Shown here piece after piece: positions 1 through 8,556 of a stretch of DNA of 64,000 bases. The position numbers and the translations under genes were made by a program. Below the pieces are notes generated by a model. It ran no database searches, was not told where the DNA came from, and saw nothing but the letters and a program-made list of their open reading frames with translations. Source of the stretch: Cryobacterium zongtaii (lineage in GTDB: Bacteria > Actinomycetota > Actinomycetes > Actinomycetales > Microbacteriaceae); assembly GCF_002909375.1 (NCBI RefSeq), contig NZ_PPXD01000009.1:170776-234775 (forward strand), in the 5' to 3' direction. Position 1 is the first letter of the stretch, and every line of letters starts with the position of its first letter.

Positions 1-48
1 CCGGCGGTGCCGGTGCCGTGGTTCGCCGTCGACGATTTCGACTACTAG
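1..48 (+). CDS. C-terminal end of an unidentified protein (partial)
   Basis: The first frame is open from base 1 to a TAG at 46-48 and encodes the last 15 residues, PAVPVPWFAVDDFDY. Too little is present to name a family. It is read in the same direction as the thiamin genes, but the TPP riboswitch starts about 40 bases downstream, so thiMED probably has its own promoter. It is also possible that the frame is open by chance, though codon use is typical of the neighbourhood. Confidence 0.4.
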   Translation, partial: PAVPVPWFAVDDFDY

Positions 49-87
49 TCCGGGTGTGAACAATCCGGCCGCTAGGGTTTCGGTAGT

Positions 88-166
88 GACACGGGGTGCC
101 CTGCCAAACGGCCGGGGCTGAGAAAACACCCGTTGAACCTGATCTAGTTCGTACTAGCGAAGGGAT
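88..166 (+). promoter_or_regulatory. TPP riboswitch (THI element)
   Basis: The segment has the conserved blocks of a thiamin pyrophosphate riboswitch in order: ACACGGGGTGCC (91 on), GGGCTGAGA (about 115-123), ACCCGTTGAACCTGATCTAG (from 128) and GTACTAGCGAAGGGATG (from 151). The family binds TPP and turns off thiamin genes. The GAAGGG at 159-164 is both the 3' part of the aptamer and the likely Shine-Dalgarno of thiM, whose ATG is at 174, so repression is probably by hiding the ribosome site. No separate terminator is visible between aptamer and gene. Confidence 0.95.
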
Positions 167-173
167 GTCCCGG

Positions 174-992
174 ATGACCATCCGTCTGACACCAGAGAAT
201 GCTGCCCATCTGCTCGACCGTCTGCGCGAGAGCCAACCTCTCGTACAGTGCCTCACCAACGCGGTGGTGACCAACTTCACCGCCAACGTGCTGCTGGCCC
301 TGGGAGCCGCGCCCGCGATGGTGGACGTGCCCACCGAGGCCGGACCGTTCGCCGGGGTGGCCTCCGGAGTGCTGGTGAACGTGGGCACCCCGCACGCCGA
401 GCAGCGCACTGCGATGCTCGAGGCCGCGTCGGCCGCACACGCCGCCGGCACCCCCTGGGTGCTCGACCCCGTCGCGATCGGCGTGCTGCCGGTGCGCACC
501 GGGCTGGCTCGCGAGCTGCTGCACTTCCGGCCCACGGCCATCCGCGGTAACCCGTCGGAGATCATCGCCCTGGCCCAGCTGGGCACCGGCGGCCGAGGCG
601 TCGACGCTACCGACTCGCCGGAGGGCGCCGCCGACGCCGCCGCCCTGCTCGCCCGCAGCACCGGAGCGAGCGTGGCCGTGTCGGGCGCGGTCGACCTCAT
701 CACCGACGGTTCGCAGACCATCCGGGTGGCCAACGGTCACGTGCTGCTCACCCGGGTCACCGGCGGCGGATGCGCGCTCGGCGCGGTGACCGCCGCCGTG
801 CTCTCGCTCGTCGACCGGGACGAACCCGGCGCAACGCTCGCCGCGACCGCCGCCGCCACGCTGTTGTACACCGTTGCCGCGGAGCTCGCCGCCGCCGACG
901 CGGCCGGGCCGGGCAGTTTCGCGGCGCACTTCCTCGACCGGCTGCACTCCCTCGACGGCGCCACCGTCATCGACCGGGCGCGGCTGGCGTGA
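174..992 (+). CDS. thiM: Hydroxyethylthiazole kinase ThiM
   Basis: ThiM phosphorylates the thiazole alcohol (THZ) with ATP in thiamin salvage, in the cytoplasm. The 272-residue product has the family start [18 protein letters not shown] (24-41), the GNPSEI motif, and the anion-hole/catalytic block TGGGCALGA with Cys200 (usual form TGTGC). Length fits the family (about 260-270). I chose ATG 174 because the GAAGGG at 159-164 is correctly spaced; ATG 165 lies directly against it and an upstream GTG would lie inside the riboswitch. The GTG of thiE overlaps its stop, so the two are translationally coupled. Confidence 0.95.
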   Translation: MTIRLTPENAAHLLDRLRESQPLVQCLTNAVVTNFTANVLLALGAAPAMVDVPTEAGPFAGVASGVLVNVGTPHAEQRTAMLEAASAAHAAGTPWVLDPVAIGVLPVRTGLARELLHFRPTAIRGNPSEIIALAQLGTGGRGVDATDSPEGAADAAALLARSTGASVAVSGAVDLITDGSQTIRVANGHVLLTRVTGGGCALGAVTAAVLSLVDRDEPGATLAATAAATLLYTVAAELAAADAAGPGSFAAHFLDRLHSLDGATVIDRARLA

Positions 993-1630
993 GCGATCTC
1001 TCGCTCTACCTCGTCACCGACACCGCCCTGTGCGGTGCCAGGGGCGTGCTGAGAACCGTGATCGACGCCGTCGCCGGCGGCATCACCACCGTGCAGGTGC
1101 GCGACAAGACCGGGTCGGACGACGACGTGCTGCGCCTGCTGCTGCAGGTGGCCGACGCGGTCGGTGACCGCGCCACCGTGGTCGTCAACGACAGGGTCGA
1201 CGTGTACCTGCGGGCGCTCGCCGAGCGCGCCGCCGTGCACGGCCTGCACGTGGGCCAGGGCGACGAAGCCGTGGCCAGAGTGCGCGACAGGGTCGGCTCC
1301 GACGCGATTGTGGGCATCACCGCCAACACCCCGGCCGAGCTCGACAGGGTCTTCGCGCTGCCTGCCGGCACCGTGGACTACCTGGGCGTCGGCGTCATCC
1401 GGGCCACCAGCACCAAACCCGACCATCCGCCCGTGCTCGGGGTGCCCGGCTTCGCCGCGCTGGCCGCCACGAGTGCGCTGCCCTGCGTCGCGATCGGCGG
1501 CATCGGGCTCGCGGACGTCTGGCCGTTGCGCCGGGCCGGGGCCGCCGGGGTGGCCGTGGTGTCGGCCGTCTGCGCCGCTCCGGATGCCCGCGCCGCTGCC
1601 AGCGCCCTGCACCGGGAGTGGACCCGATGA
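989..1630 (+). CDS. thiE: Thiamin phosphate synthase ThiE
   Basis: ThiE joins HMP pyrophosphate to thiazole phosphate to give thiamin phosphate. The 213-residue TIM-barrel protein shows YLVTD near the start, VQVRDK (diphosphate-binding region), [21 protein letters not shown] (family HLGQxD), [14 protein letters not shown] (family DYIGxGPxxPTxTK) and VAIGGIG. The start is a GTG that overlaps the thiM stop (GTGA). An ATGA overlap then leads into thiD. Substitutions at the two consensus blocks are conservative, and activity is expected. Confidence 0.94.
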   Translation: MSDLSLYLVTDTALCGARGVLRTVIDAVAGGITTVQVRDKTGSDDDVLRLLLQVADAVGDRATVVVNDRVDVYLRALAERAAVHGLHVGQGDEAVARVRDRVGSDAIVGITANTPAELDRVFALPAGTVDYLGVGVIRATSTKPDHPPVLGVPGFAALAATSALPCVAIGGIGLADVWPLRRAGAAGVAVVSAVCAAPDARAAASALHREWTR

Positions 1631-2523
1631 CCGGGCCGAGGGAGATCCCCCGGGTGCTCAGCATCGCCGGCACCGACCCCACCGGCGGCGCCGGGATTCA
1701 GGCCGACCTCAAGAGCATCGCCGCCAACGGCGGTTACGGCATGGCCGTGGTCACCGCGCTCGTCGCCCAGAACACCCGCGGGGTGCGTTCGGTGCACATC
1801 CCACCGGTGTCCTTCCTCGTGGAACAGCTCGACGCGGTCAGCGACGACGTCACCATCGACGCCGTGAAGATCGGCATGCTCGGCCAGGCCGACCTCATCG
1901 AGGCCGTGGCCGCGTGGCTGGCCCGGGTGCGGCCATCCGTGATCGTGCTCGACCCGGTGATGATCGCCACCAGCGGCGACCGGCTGCTCGACGCGTCCGC
2001 CGAGGCCGCGCTCCGCGCCCTGGTGCCGCTGGTGCACCTGGTCACCCCGAACCTGCCCGAGCTGGCCGTGCTCGTGAACGAACCCGAGGCCGCCGACTGG
2101 GCAGGGGCCCTCGAGCAGGGCGAGCGGCTCTCCCGCGCCTGCGGCACCCGGGTGCTGGTCAAGGGCGGCCACCTGGCCGGTCCGGCCTGCCCGGATGCCC
2201 TCGTCGACGCGGCCGGCACCGAGCCAGGGCGGGCCCGCATCGTGCAGGTCTCCGCGCCGCGCATCAACACCGTGAACACCCACGGCACCGGCTGTTCGAT
2301 GTCGTCGGCCCTGGCCACGCTGGCGGCCCGGCACCGGGACTGGCCGCGGGCGTTGACCGAGACGAAGGCCTGGCTCAGCGACAGCGTGGCCTCCGCCGAC
2401 CGGCTCGAGGTGGGCGGCGGGCACGGCCCGATCAACCACTTCCACGCGCTCTGGGCGGCGGCCGGAACGCATCCGGAGCCACCGCCTCGAGGGCTCAGCC
2501 CATCTGGTTCTGCCGGGCCTTGA
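1627..2523 (+). CDS. thiD: Bifunctional hydroxymethylpyrimidine kinase / HMP-phosphate kinase ThiD
   Basis: ThiD makes HMP pyrophosphate in two ATP-dependent steps, the other substrate of ThiE. The 298-residue protein has SIAGTDPTGGAGIQADLK near the N-terminus, KIGMLG, VLDPVMIATSGDRLL, TPNLPEL, VKGGHL and the catalytic HGTGCSMSS with Cys223. It starts at an ATG overlapping the thiE stop. The last roughly 20 residues (Pro-, Gly- and Ser-rich) extend beyond the usual ThiD end and are encoded over the 3' end of the convergent transporter gene (29 bp overlap). With thiM and thiE this completes a salvage set; no thiC or thiG lies in the window. Confidence 0.95.
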   Translation: MTGPREIPRVLSIAGTDPTGGAGIQADLKSIAANGGYGMAVVTALVAQNTRGVRSVHIPPVSFLVEQLDAVSDDVTIDAVKIGMLGQADLIEAVAAWLARVRPSVIVLDPVMIATSGDRLLDASAEAALRALVPLVHLVTPNLPELAVLVNEPEAADWAGALEQGERLSRACGTRVLVKGGHLAGPACPDALVDAAGTEPGRARIVQVSAPRINTVNTHGTGCSMSSALATLAARHRDWPRALTETKAWLSDSVASADRLEVGGGHGPINHFHALWAAAGTHPEPPPRGLSPSGSAGP

Positions 2524-3823
2524 CCGGCAGCAACAACAGCAAGCCGATGACAAGCACCAGCACGATGCCCAGGATGCCCCAGTAGGTTTCGCCGAAAATG
2601 GTCACGGCCAGTGCGAACGCCGTGGGGGCCAGGAAGCTGGCGGCACGACCGGTGGTGGCATACATGCCGAACACCTCGCCCTCCCGGCCGGCCGGGATGA
2701 TCCGGGCCAGGAAGGTGCGGCTGGCCGACTGGGCGGGCCCCACGAACAGGCACAGGGCCAGGCCGGCGGTCCAGAAGACGATCTGGCCGCCGTCGTGCAG
2801 CAGGAACACCAGGCTGCCGCTGACGATGAGGCCCACCAGGGCGGTGACGATGACGGGCTTGGCGCCCAGCCTGTCGTCGAGCACGCCCACGCTGATGGTG
2901 GCGACGCCGGCCACCACGTTCGCGGCGATCGCGAAGATGATCACCTCGCCGGGGGAGAAGCCGAACGCCGACGCGGCGAGGACCCCGCCGAAGGTGAAGA
3001 CGCCGGCCAGGCCGTCACGGAAGATGGCGCTGGCGAACAGGAAGTAGACCACCTGGCGGTTGGTCTTCCAGAGCTTGGCCACGTCGCGGCCCAGTTCGAC
3101 GTAGGACTGGAAGAAGCCGACCTTGGCGCGCTTCGCGGCATCCGGCGCCCGGTATTCGGGCACCCGCAACAGCAGCGGCAGCGCGAACAGGCCGAACCAC
3201 GCGGCGGCGATGAGCATCGTCACCCGCACCGCCAGCCCGTTTTCGCTGGTGACGCCGAACAGGCCCACCTCGGGGCTGATGAAGCCGAAGTACACGATCA
3301 GCAGCAGCACGATGCCACCGATGTAGCCCATGCCCCAGCCGAAACCGCTCACCTTGCCGATGGTGCGTGGCGTCGAGACCTGCGCGAGCATGGCGTTGTA
3401 GCTGACCCCGGCGAGCTCGAAGAACACATTGCCGGCGGCCAGCAGCACCAGGCCGAGCAGCAGGTACTCCGGAGTGGGCAGCACGAAGAACATGCCGGCG
3501 GTGAGGCCAACCACGATGAAGGTGTTCACGCCGAGCCAGAACTTGCGCCGGCCGGAGGAGTCCGAGCGGGCGCCGGTGACCGGGGCGAGCACGGCGATCA
3601 GGAACCCGGCGATCGCGAGCGCCCAGCCCAGCTGCGCGGCGACGTCGCCCTCCTCGCCGAATGAGGAGCCGGTGAGGTAGACCGAGAAGACGAACGTGGT
3701 GACCACGGCGTTGAAAGCGGCCGAGCCCCAGTCCCACAGGCTCCAGGCGACGACGGCGGCGCGGGCGGGAGTGTGGGCCGCGGGGGCGTGGGCGGCGCCG
3801 TTGCCGTCGAGTGTCTCGGTCAT
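2495..3823 (-). CDS. MFS transporter of the UMF1/Atg22 type
   Basis: A 442-residue integral membrane protein with about 12 predicted helices. The N-terminal WSLWDWGSAAFNAVVTTF matches the W..WD.GSAAF signature of the UMF1 (Atg22-like) branch of the major facilitator superfamily, and the loop after helix 2 carries GARSDSSGRRK, a form of the MFS motif A. Substrate is unknown; relatives in fungi export amino acids from the vacuole, but bacterial members are uncharacterised. It lies tail to tail with thiD and shares 29 bp with it, so a role in thiamin uptake should not be inferred from position. Confidence 0.85.
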   Translation of the reverse strand: MTETLDGNGAAHAPAAHTPARAAVVAWSLWDWGSAAFNAVVTTFVFSVYLTGSSFGEEGDVAAQLGWALAIAGFLIAVLAPVTGARSDSSGRRKFWLGVNTFIVVGLTAGMFFVLPTPEYLLLGLVLLAAGNVFFELAGVSYNAMLAQVSTPRTIGKVSGFGWGMGYIGGIVLLLIVYFGFISPEVGLFGVTSENGLAVRVTMLIAAAWFGLFALPLLLRVPEYRAPDAAKRAKVGFFQSYVELGRDVAKLWKTNRQVVYFLFASAIFRDGLAGVFTFGGVLAASAFGFSPGEVIIFAIAANVVAGVATISVGVLDDRLGAKPVIVTALVGLIVSGSLVFLLHDGGQIVFWTAGLALCLFVGPAQSASRTFLARIIPAGREGEVFGMYATTGRAASFLAPTAFALAVTIFGETYWGILGIVLVLVIGLLLLLPVKARQNQMG

Positions 3824-3878
3824 GCGTTCACCCTAGGGCCGTGGGGTGAACAATGGGCGACGGATGTTCGGGCAGTTG

Positions 3879-4370
3879 TCAGGGCAACAGCGATCTGTGC
3901 ATCACGTGCAGGCCCACATATCCGTGCACCGGATGGCGGAAGGCGCCGGGCACGGTGGCGAGGATGCTGAAGCCCAGATTCTGCCAGAGGCTCACGGCGT
4001 TGTGGTTGGTCTCCACCACGGCGTTGAACTGCATCGCGCGGAACCCCGCGTTCGCGGCCTGCTCGAGGACATGCTCGGCCAGGGCGCGGCCGATGCCTCG
4101 ACCGGCCGCCTGCGGGGCCACCATGAAGCCGGCGTTGCACACGTGACTTCCCGCCGCCGGCTGGTTGGGGTGCAGCTCCGCGGTGCCGAGCACCCGGCCG
4201 TGGTCCTCGGCCACGAAGACCCGGCCGCCGGGCTTGCCCAGCCACCACGCCTGAGCGTCGGCCTCGCTGGTGTCCCGTGGCCAGCAATAGGTCTCGCCGG
4301 CCGCCACAACGTCCCGCAAAAAGGGCCAGATCGCGCCCCAGTCGCCCTCCCGGGCTTCCCGTATCTCCAT
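3879..4370 (-). CDS. GNAT family N-acetyltransferase
   Basis: A 163-residue acetyl-CoA-dependent acetyltransferase. The acetyl-CoA pyrophosphate loop is seen as QAAGRGIGRALAEHVLE (the Q/RxxGxG/A motif, about residues 86-102), preceded by the strand AGFMVAP, and followed by FNAVVETNHNAVSLWQNLGF, typical of motif B. The acceptor is not predictable; the family includes phosphinothricin and ribosomal-protein acetyltransferases. It stands alone, followed by the transporter gene after 55 bp and preceded by a 60 bp palindrome. Confidence 0.88.
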   Translation of the reverse strand: MEIREAREGDWGAIWPFLRDVVAAGETYCWPRDTSEADAQAWWLGKPGGRVFVAEDHGRVLGTAELHPNQPAAGSHVCNAGFMVAPQAAGRGIGRALAEHVLEQAANAGFRAMQFNAVVETNHNAVSLWQNLGFSILATVPGAFRHPVHGYVGLHVMHRSLLP

Positions 4371-4388
4371 TCCCCCAAATTACCGGCC

Positions 4389-4448
4389 CGCGAGCCGTGA
4401 CCTAAGCACCGAAAACCCGAGGTTTTGGCGCTCAATTCACAGTTCGCG
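4389..4448. repeat. Dispersed palindromic repeat, copy A (60 bp)
   Basis: An imperfect inverted repeat bounded by CGCG at both ends. The left arm begins CGCGAGCCGTGACC and the right arm, read on the other strand, begins CGCGAACTGTGAAT; the centre is GAAAACC-CGA-GGTTTTG. It shares its outer and inner blocks with copies at 8557-8617 and 56229-56289. The right arm encodes the last codons and TGA stop (4432-4434) of the LacI gene. It could act as a transcription terminator between lacI and the GNAT gene, though no T-run follows. Confidence 0.75.
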
Positions 4449-5460
4449 GAGGGGTGGCGAGGGTGGACTGGCGCAACACGAGCCGGGTCGGCAGCTCGAT
4501 CCTGTCGAAGTGCTCCCCGCCGCGGGCGCGCATTTCGTGCACGAGGGCCACCGCGCGGGCGGCCATCGCCCCCAGCGGCTGGTGCACGCTGGTCAGCGGA
4601 GGTGACGCCACAATGGAGCGCGGTTCGTCGTCGAAGCCGATCACACTGATGTCCGCGGGAATGCGCAGCCCGGCCCGCCGGGCCGCGGGGTACACCGCCA
4701 GGGCCATGGCGTCGTTGCAGGCGAAGACGCCCACAGGGGTGCGGTCACCGGAGAACAGGTCGGGGATCGCGGTGCTGAGACCAGCGCCGTCCCAGCCCAC
4801 GTCCACGCGCGTGACCGGGGCGCCGGGCGCGTGCTCGGCGATCGCGCGGCGGAAGCCCTCCTCGCGAGCCTTGCCGAACCTGAACCGCGGGGTGCCGGTG
4901 ATCACGGCGAAGCGGCCGAGGCCCGTGGCGGCCAGGTGTGCGCCGGCGTCGTAACCGCCCTGGTGGTCGGTCGTGCCCACGCTGGCCAGCTCGCCGTTGG
5001 GGTCGGACCGAGGGTCCAGCAACACCAGGGGGATCCTCAGCCCCCGCAGCTCGGTGAGTTGCCGACGGGTGGGCCTGATGAGGCCCAGGATCACGCCGGA
5101 CGGCCGGCGGGTGGCGACCCGCGCGGGCCAGTCGTCGGCGGGGTCGTCCCGCTCGAGGGTGAGCACGAGGTCGTAGCCGTGCTCGAAGGCACTGCGCCGC
5201 GCACCCGCCGTGACCTCGTCGGTCCAGGCATCGTCGAAGGAGCCGAGCACGAGCTCGATCAATCGCGTGTCCAGGGTGCTGGGCCGTCCGCGCGACGACG
5301 TGCCCCGGTCGTAGCCCAGCGCGGTCGCGGCCGCCAGAACCCGTTCCCGGGTGGCCAGACCCAGTTCGCCGCGCCCAGCCAGGGCGCGTGAGGCTGTGGC
5401 GATGGACACTCCCGCTCGCTCGGCGACATCACTGAGTGTCACCCGTGCCGTTTCGCCCAT
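4432..5460 (-). CDS. LacI family transcriptional repressor
   Basis: A 342-residue repressor: DNA-binding helix-turn-helix at residues 7-50 (VTLSDVAERAGVSIATASRA), then a periplasmic-binding-like sensor domain ending with the usual VIGFDDEPRSIVASPPLTSV. The start is the ATG at 5460, which begins MGETARVTLSDV; the frame runs further upstream but only into antisense of the next gene. It is divergent from the Gfo/Idh-ThuA-Gfo/Idh operon with a LacI-type palindrome between them, so it most likely represses that operon and itself until a sugar or sugar derivative binds. The inducer is unknown. The final residues RTVN lie in repeat copy A. Confidence 0.93.
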   Translation of the reverse strand: MGETARVTLSDVAERAGVSIATASRALAGRGELGLATRERVLAAATALGYDRGTSSRGRPSTLDTRLIELVLGSFDDAWTDEVTAGARRSAFEHGYDLVLTLERDDPADDWPARVATRRPSGVILGLIRPTRRQLTELRGLRIPLVLLDPRSDPNGELASVGTTDHQGGYDAGAHLAATGLGRFAVITGTPRFRFGKAREEGFRRAIAEHAPGAPVTRVDVGWDGAGLSTAIPDLFSGDRTPVGVFACNDAMALAVYPAARRAGLRIPADISVIGFDDEPRSIVASPPLTSVHQPLGAMAARAVALVHEMRARGGEHFDRIELPTRLVLRQSTLATPPRTVN

Positions 5461-5480
5461 CACCCTGCCTCCTCCCACCA

Positions 5481-5494
5481 TTTTTGCGCAAAAA
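5481..5494. promoter_or_regulatory. Probable LacI-family operator
   Basis: A perfect 14 bp palindrome TTTTTGCGCAAAAA centred on GCGC, the layout bound by LacI/GalR regulators, and the only A/T-rich block in the region. It lies 20 bp from the repressor start and 78 bp from the start of the divergent operon, so it can control both. Confidence 0.75.
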
Positions 5495-5571
5495 AGTGCC
5501 GGGGTGGTGCTGGTGCTGCCATCCTCGCAAAGGACAAGCGTCCGACGATGGTGTCGACTGAAGGAGCGCGA

Positions 5572-6765
5572 ATGGCAGACCAGACCCCGCTGCGGGTGGC
5601 GTTGATCGGAACCGCGTTCATGGGCGCGGCCCATTCGCAGGCCTGGCGCACGGCGCCGAGGTTCTTCGACCTTCCCCGAGAACCCGAAATGGCGCTGCTC
5701 GTGGGCCGGTCCGCTGACACCACCGCCGCGCAGGCCACAAAACTGGGCTGGCAGGAGTGGTCGACCGACTGGCGCGAAGCCGTCTCCCGCGACGACATCG
5801 ACGTCATCGACATCTGCACTCCGGGTGACACCCACGTCGAGATCGCCCTGGCCGCCCTCGCGGCCGGCAAGCACGTGCTGTGCGAGAAGCCGCTGGCCAA
5901 TTCCGTGGCTGAAGCCGTGGCGATGGCCGACGCCGCCGAGCAGGCCGCCCAGTCCGGCGTGCTGTCGATGTGCGGCTTCAGCTACCGCCGCACGCCGGCG
6001 CTGGCGCTGGCCCGCCGGTTCATCGCCGAGGGCCGGTTGGGCGCTATCCGGCACGTGCGGGCTGACTACCTGCAGGACTGGCTGAGCGATCCGGCGGCCC
6101 CGCTCAGCTGGCGGCTGGACAAGGCCAAGGCCGGCTCCGGGGCGCTCGGCGACATCGGCGCACACAGCATCGACACCGCGCAATGGCTCACCGGCGAGAG
6201 CATCACCGAGGTCTCTGCGACCCTGCGCACCTTTGTCACCGAACGTCCGCAGCGCGGCGCGGCGGCCGGACTCGGCGGTGTCGCCGACCCCGACGCGGCC
6301 CGCGGGCCGGTCACGGTCGACGATGCGATGGCGTTCACCGCCACCTTCTCCGGCGGGGCCCTGGGAGTGTTCGAGGCCACCCGGATGGCCACCGGCCGTC
6401 GCAACGCGAACCGCATCGAGATCAACGGTGAGAGCGGATCGATAGCCTTCGACTTCGAGCGGATGAACGAACTCGAGTACTTCGACGGCCGCGGTACCGA
6501 CCCCGAGGCCGAGGGTTTCCGCCGCATCGTCGTCACCGATCCCGTGCATCCCTACGTCGCCAACTGGTGGCCCACCGGGCACGGCCTCGGCTACGAGCAC
6601 CTGTTCACCCACCAGATGGTCGATTTCGTGACCGCCATCGGCGCCGGAACCGCGCCCTCGCCGGGCTTCGGCGAGGCGCTCGATGTTCAACGGGTACTCG
6701 CCGCGGTCGAGGCGAGCGCCAAGGCCAGATCCCAGACGACGCCCGTGGAACGGAGAACCGCATGA
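5572..6765 (+). CDS. Gfo/Idh/MocA family oxidoreductase
   Basis: A 397-residue NAD(P)-dependent dehydrogenase. The Rossmann fingerprint is VALIGTAFMG near residues 10-19 (middle Gly replaced by Ala), and the conserved EKP is in HVLCEKPLA, with the catalytic Lys. The C-terminal domain has the GDIGAHSIDTAQWLTG signature, with the family's DxGxHxxD residues. Members oxidise sugars, inositols or sugar acids, often to 3-keto forms. ATG 5572 follows AAGGAG at 5561-5566; an upstream GTG start is less well placed. It is first in the LacI-controlled operon and overlaps the ThuA gene by 4 nt. Confidence 0.92.
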   Translation: MADQTPLRVALIGTAFMGAAHSQAWRTAPRFFDLPREPEMALLVGRSADTTAAQATKLGWQEWSTDWREAVSRDDIDVIDICTPGDTHVEIALAALAAGKHVLCEKPLANSVAEAVAMADAAEQAAQSGVLSMCGFSYRRTPALALARRFIAEGRLGAIRHVRADYLQDWLSDPAAPLSWRLDKAKAGSGALGDIGAHSIDTAQWLTGESITEVSATLRTFVTERPQRGAAAGLGGVADPDAARGPVTVDDAMAFTATFSGGALGVFEATRMATGRRNANRIEINGESGSIAFDFERMNELEYFDGRGTDPEAEGFRRIVVTDPVHPYVANWWPTGHGLGYEHLFTHQMVDFVTAIGAGTAPSPGFGEALDVQRVLAAVEASAKARSQTTPVERRTA

Positions 6766-7466
6766 CCCAGCACAACGCCCTGATCGTTCGAGGAGGCTGG
6801 GACGGCCACCACCCCGTCGCCGCCACGGAGATGTTCCTACCGTTCCTCGCCGCACACGACTACTCGGTGCAGATCGAGGAGTCACCCGAGATCTACGCCG
6901 ACGCCGAGCAGATGGCCCGGTTCGACCTCATCGTGCAGAGCGTCACGATGAGTGAGATCAGCGGCGACCAGGTCGCGGGACTTCGCGCGGCGGTGGCCGC
7001 CGGCACCGGTCTCACGGGCTGGCACGGCGGCATCGCCGACTCCTTCCGGGCCTCCGCCGACTACCTGCAGCTGATCGGCGGCCAGTTCGCCACCCACCCG
7101 GGCAAACCGCCCGCGGACCGGGTCGACGGCGCGCAGGAGAACAACTACCTGGACTACACGGTGCAGATGACGCCGCTCGGCCGGGAGCATCCGATCACCG
7201 CCGGCCTCGCCGACTTCGACCTGTGCACCGAGCAGTACTGGGTGCTGCACGACGACCTCATCGATGTGCTCGCCACGACGACCCATCCGGCGCCCGACTG
7301 GGAGCCCTGGCACCGGCCCATCACCTCGCCGGCGGTGTGGACCCGGCTCTGGGGCGCGGGTCGCCTATGCGTCAGCACCGCGGGGCACAGCCCGGAGGTT
7401 CTCGCCGACCCCAACGTACGCACCATCATCGAAAGGGGCATGCTGTGGGCCACCCGCACCGCCTAG
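6762..7466 (+). CDS. ThuA-like domain protein
   Basis: A 234-residue protein of the ThuA (trehalose utilisation) family, a class I glutamine-amidotransferase-like fold. Visible family features are ALIVRGGWDGHHPV at the start, LTGWHGGIADSFR (the GxHGG turn) and ITAGLADFDLCTEQYWVLHDD. ThuA with Gfo/Idh partners is known in rhizobia for 3-keto-disaccharide metabolism. ATG 6762 overlaps the preceding stop (ATGA). The next gene starts inside its 3' end, so all three products are made together. Confidence 0.9.
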   Translation: MTQHNALIVRGGWDGHHPVAATEMFLPFLAAHDYSVQIEESPEIYADAEQMARFDLIVQSVTMSEISGDQVAGLRAAVAAGTGLTGWHGGIADSFRASADYLQLIGGQFATHPGKPPADRVDGAQENNYLDYTVQMTPLGREHPITAGLADFDLCTEQYWVLHDDLIDVLATTTHPAPDWEPWHRPITSPAVWTRLWGAGRLCVSTAGHSPEVLADPNVRTIIERGMLWATRTA

Positions 7467-8551
7467 GAATCGTAGGCCTGGGCAACATCTCGGCCGCCTA
7501 CCTCGACACTCTCGCCGACAGCGCCCAGATCCGGATCACGGCGGTCGCCGACCTCGACACCGCCCGGGCCCGCACCCTGGCCGACCGGCTGCCGCACGCG
7601 CGAGCCCTGTCGGTGTCCGAGCTGGTCGCCAGCGACGAGGTCGACACCGTGCTGAACCTCACCATCCCGGCCGCGCACGCCGAGATCGCGCTGGCCGCGA
7701 TCGGCCACGGCAAGAACGTTTACGGGGAGAAGCCGCTGGCCGCCCGGATGGCCGACGCCCGCGAGATCGTTGCCGCGGCGCTTGCCGCCGGGGTGGGCCT
7801 GGGCAGCGCGCCGGACACCGTTCTCGGTACCGGCTTGCAGACCGCTCGTCACGCGATCGACGACGGCCTGATCGGGCGCCCGCTGGCCGCATCCGCCGTC
7901 ATGGTGACAGCGGGGCACGAACGCTGGCACCCCAGCCCCGACTTCTACTACCAGAGCGGCGGCGGCCCGCTGCTGGACATGGGCCCGTACTACGTGGCCG
8001 CCCTGGTGCACCTGCTCGGGCCGGTGCGCTCGGTCACCGGCGCGGCCAGCCGGCTGCGGGGCACGCGCACGATCACGCAGGGCCCGCGGGCCGGCGCGGT
8101 GATCCCGGTCGACGTCGACACGCACATCACCGGGGTGCTCGAGCACGACAGTGGCGCCCTGTCCACGATCACGACGAGCTTCGACGGCGCCGCCACCGAC
8201 GCGGCCCCCCTCGAGGTGCACGGTGAGAACGGCACCCTCTCGGTGCCAGACCCGAACCGGTTCGACGGCGAGACGCGCTTCTTCGAGCTCGGGGCTACCC
8301 AGTGGCGGCCCCTGCCGACGGCGGCCGGTTACCTGGACAGCGCCCGCGGTATCGGCCTGCTCGACTTCATCGCGGCCGGCCCCGACCGTGCGGCCCGCGC
8401 GAACGGTGACATCGCGCTGCATTCCCTCGACGTGATGACCTCGCTGCTGCAGTCGGCCGCCGAGGGGCGCCGGCTCGAGCTGACCACGACGACCGAGCGC
8501 CCCCTCGCGGTGCCGCTGACCGCCCGGGAGGTCTGGTCGCAACGCGAGTGA
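7445..8551 (+). CDS. Second Gfo/Idh/MocA family oxidoreductase
   Basis: A 368-residue dehydrogenase with the NAD(P) fingerprint LGIVGLGNISAAY at the N-terminus, the EKP motif in VYGEKPLAAR and LLDMGPYYVAALVHLLGP, the counterpart of the GDIGxH region with Tyr where His is usual. That suggests a different substrate from the first paralogue. The start is GTG 7445, inside the ThuA gene, 22 bp before its stop, with AAAGGGG upstream. Last gene of the operon; a strong bidirectional terminator-like palindrome follows five bases after the stop. Confidence 0.9.
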   Translation: MGHPHRLGIVGLGNISAAYLDTLADSAQIRITAVADLDTARARTLADRLPHARALSVSELVASDEVDTVLNLTIPAAHAEIALAAIGHGKNVYGEKPLAARMADAREIVAAALAAGVGLGSAPDTVLGTGLQTARHAIDDGLIGRPLAASAVMVTAGHERWHPSPDFYYQSGGGPLLDMGPYYVAALVHLLGPVRSVTGAASRLRGTRTITQGPRAGAVIPVDVDTHITGVLEHDSGALSTITTSFDGAATDAAPLEVHGENGTLSVPDPNRFDGETRFFELGATQWRPLPTAAGYLDSARGIGLLDFIAAGPDRAARANGDIALHSLDVMTSLLQSAAEGRRLELTTTTERPLAVPLTAREVWSQRE

Positions 8552-8556
8552 CACCT

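Noticed and set aside
96..173. ThiM start at GTG 96
   Set aside because: It would translate the TPP riboswitch; the family N-terminus and ribosome site indicate 174.
4432..6885. LacI repressor extended to 817 residues
   Set aside because: The extra N-terminal part is antisense to the divergent Gfo/Idh gene and the LacI start with a proper helix-turn-helix is at 5460.
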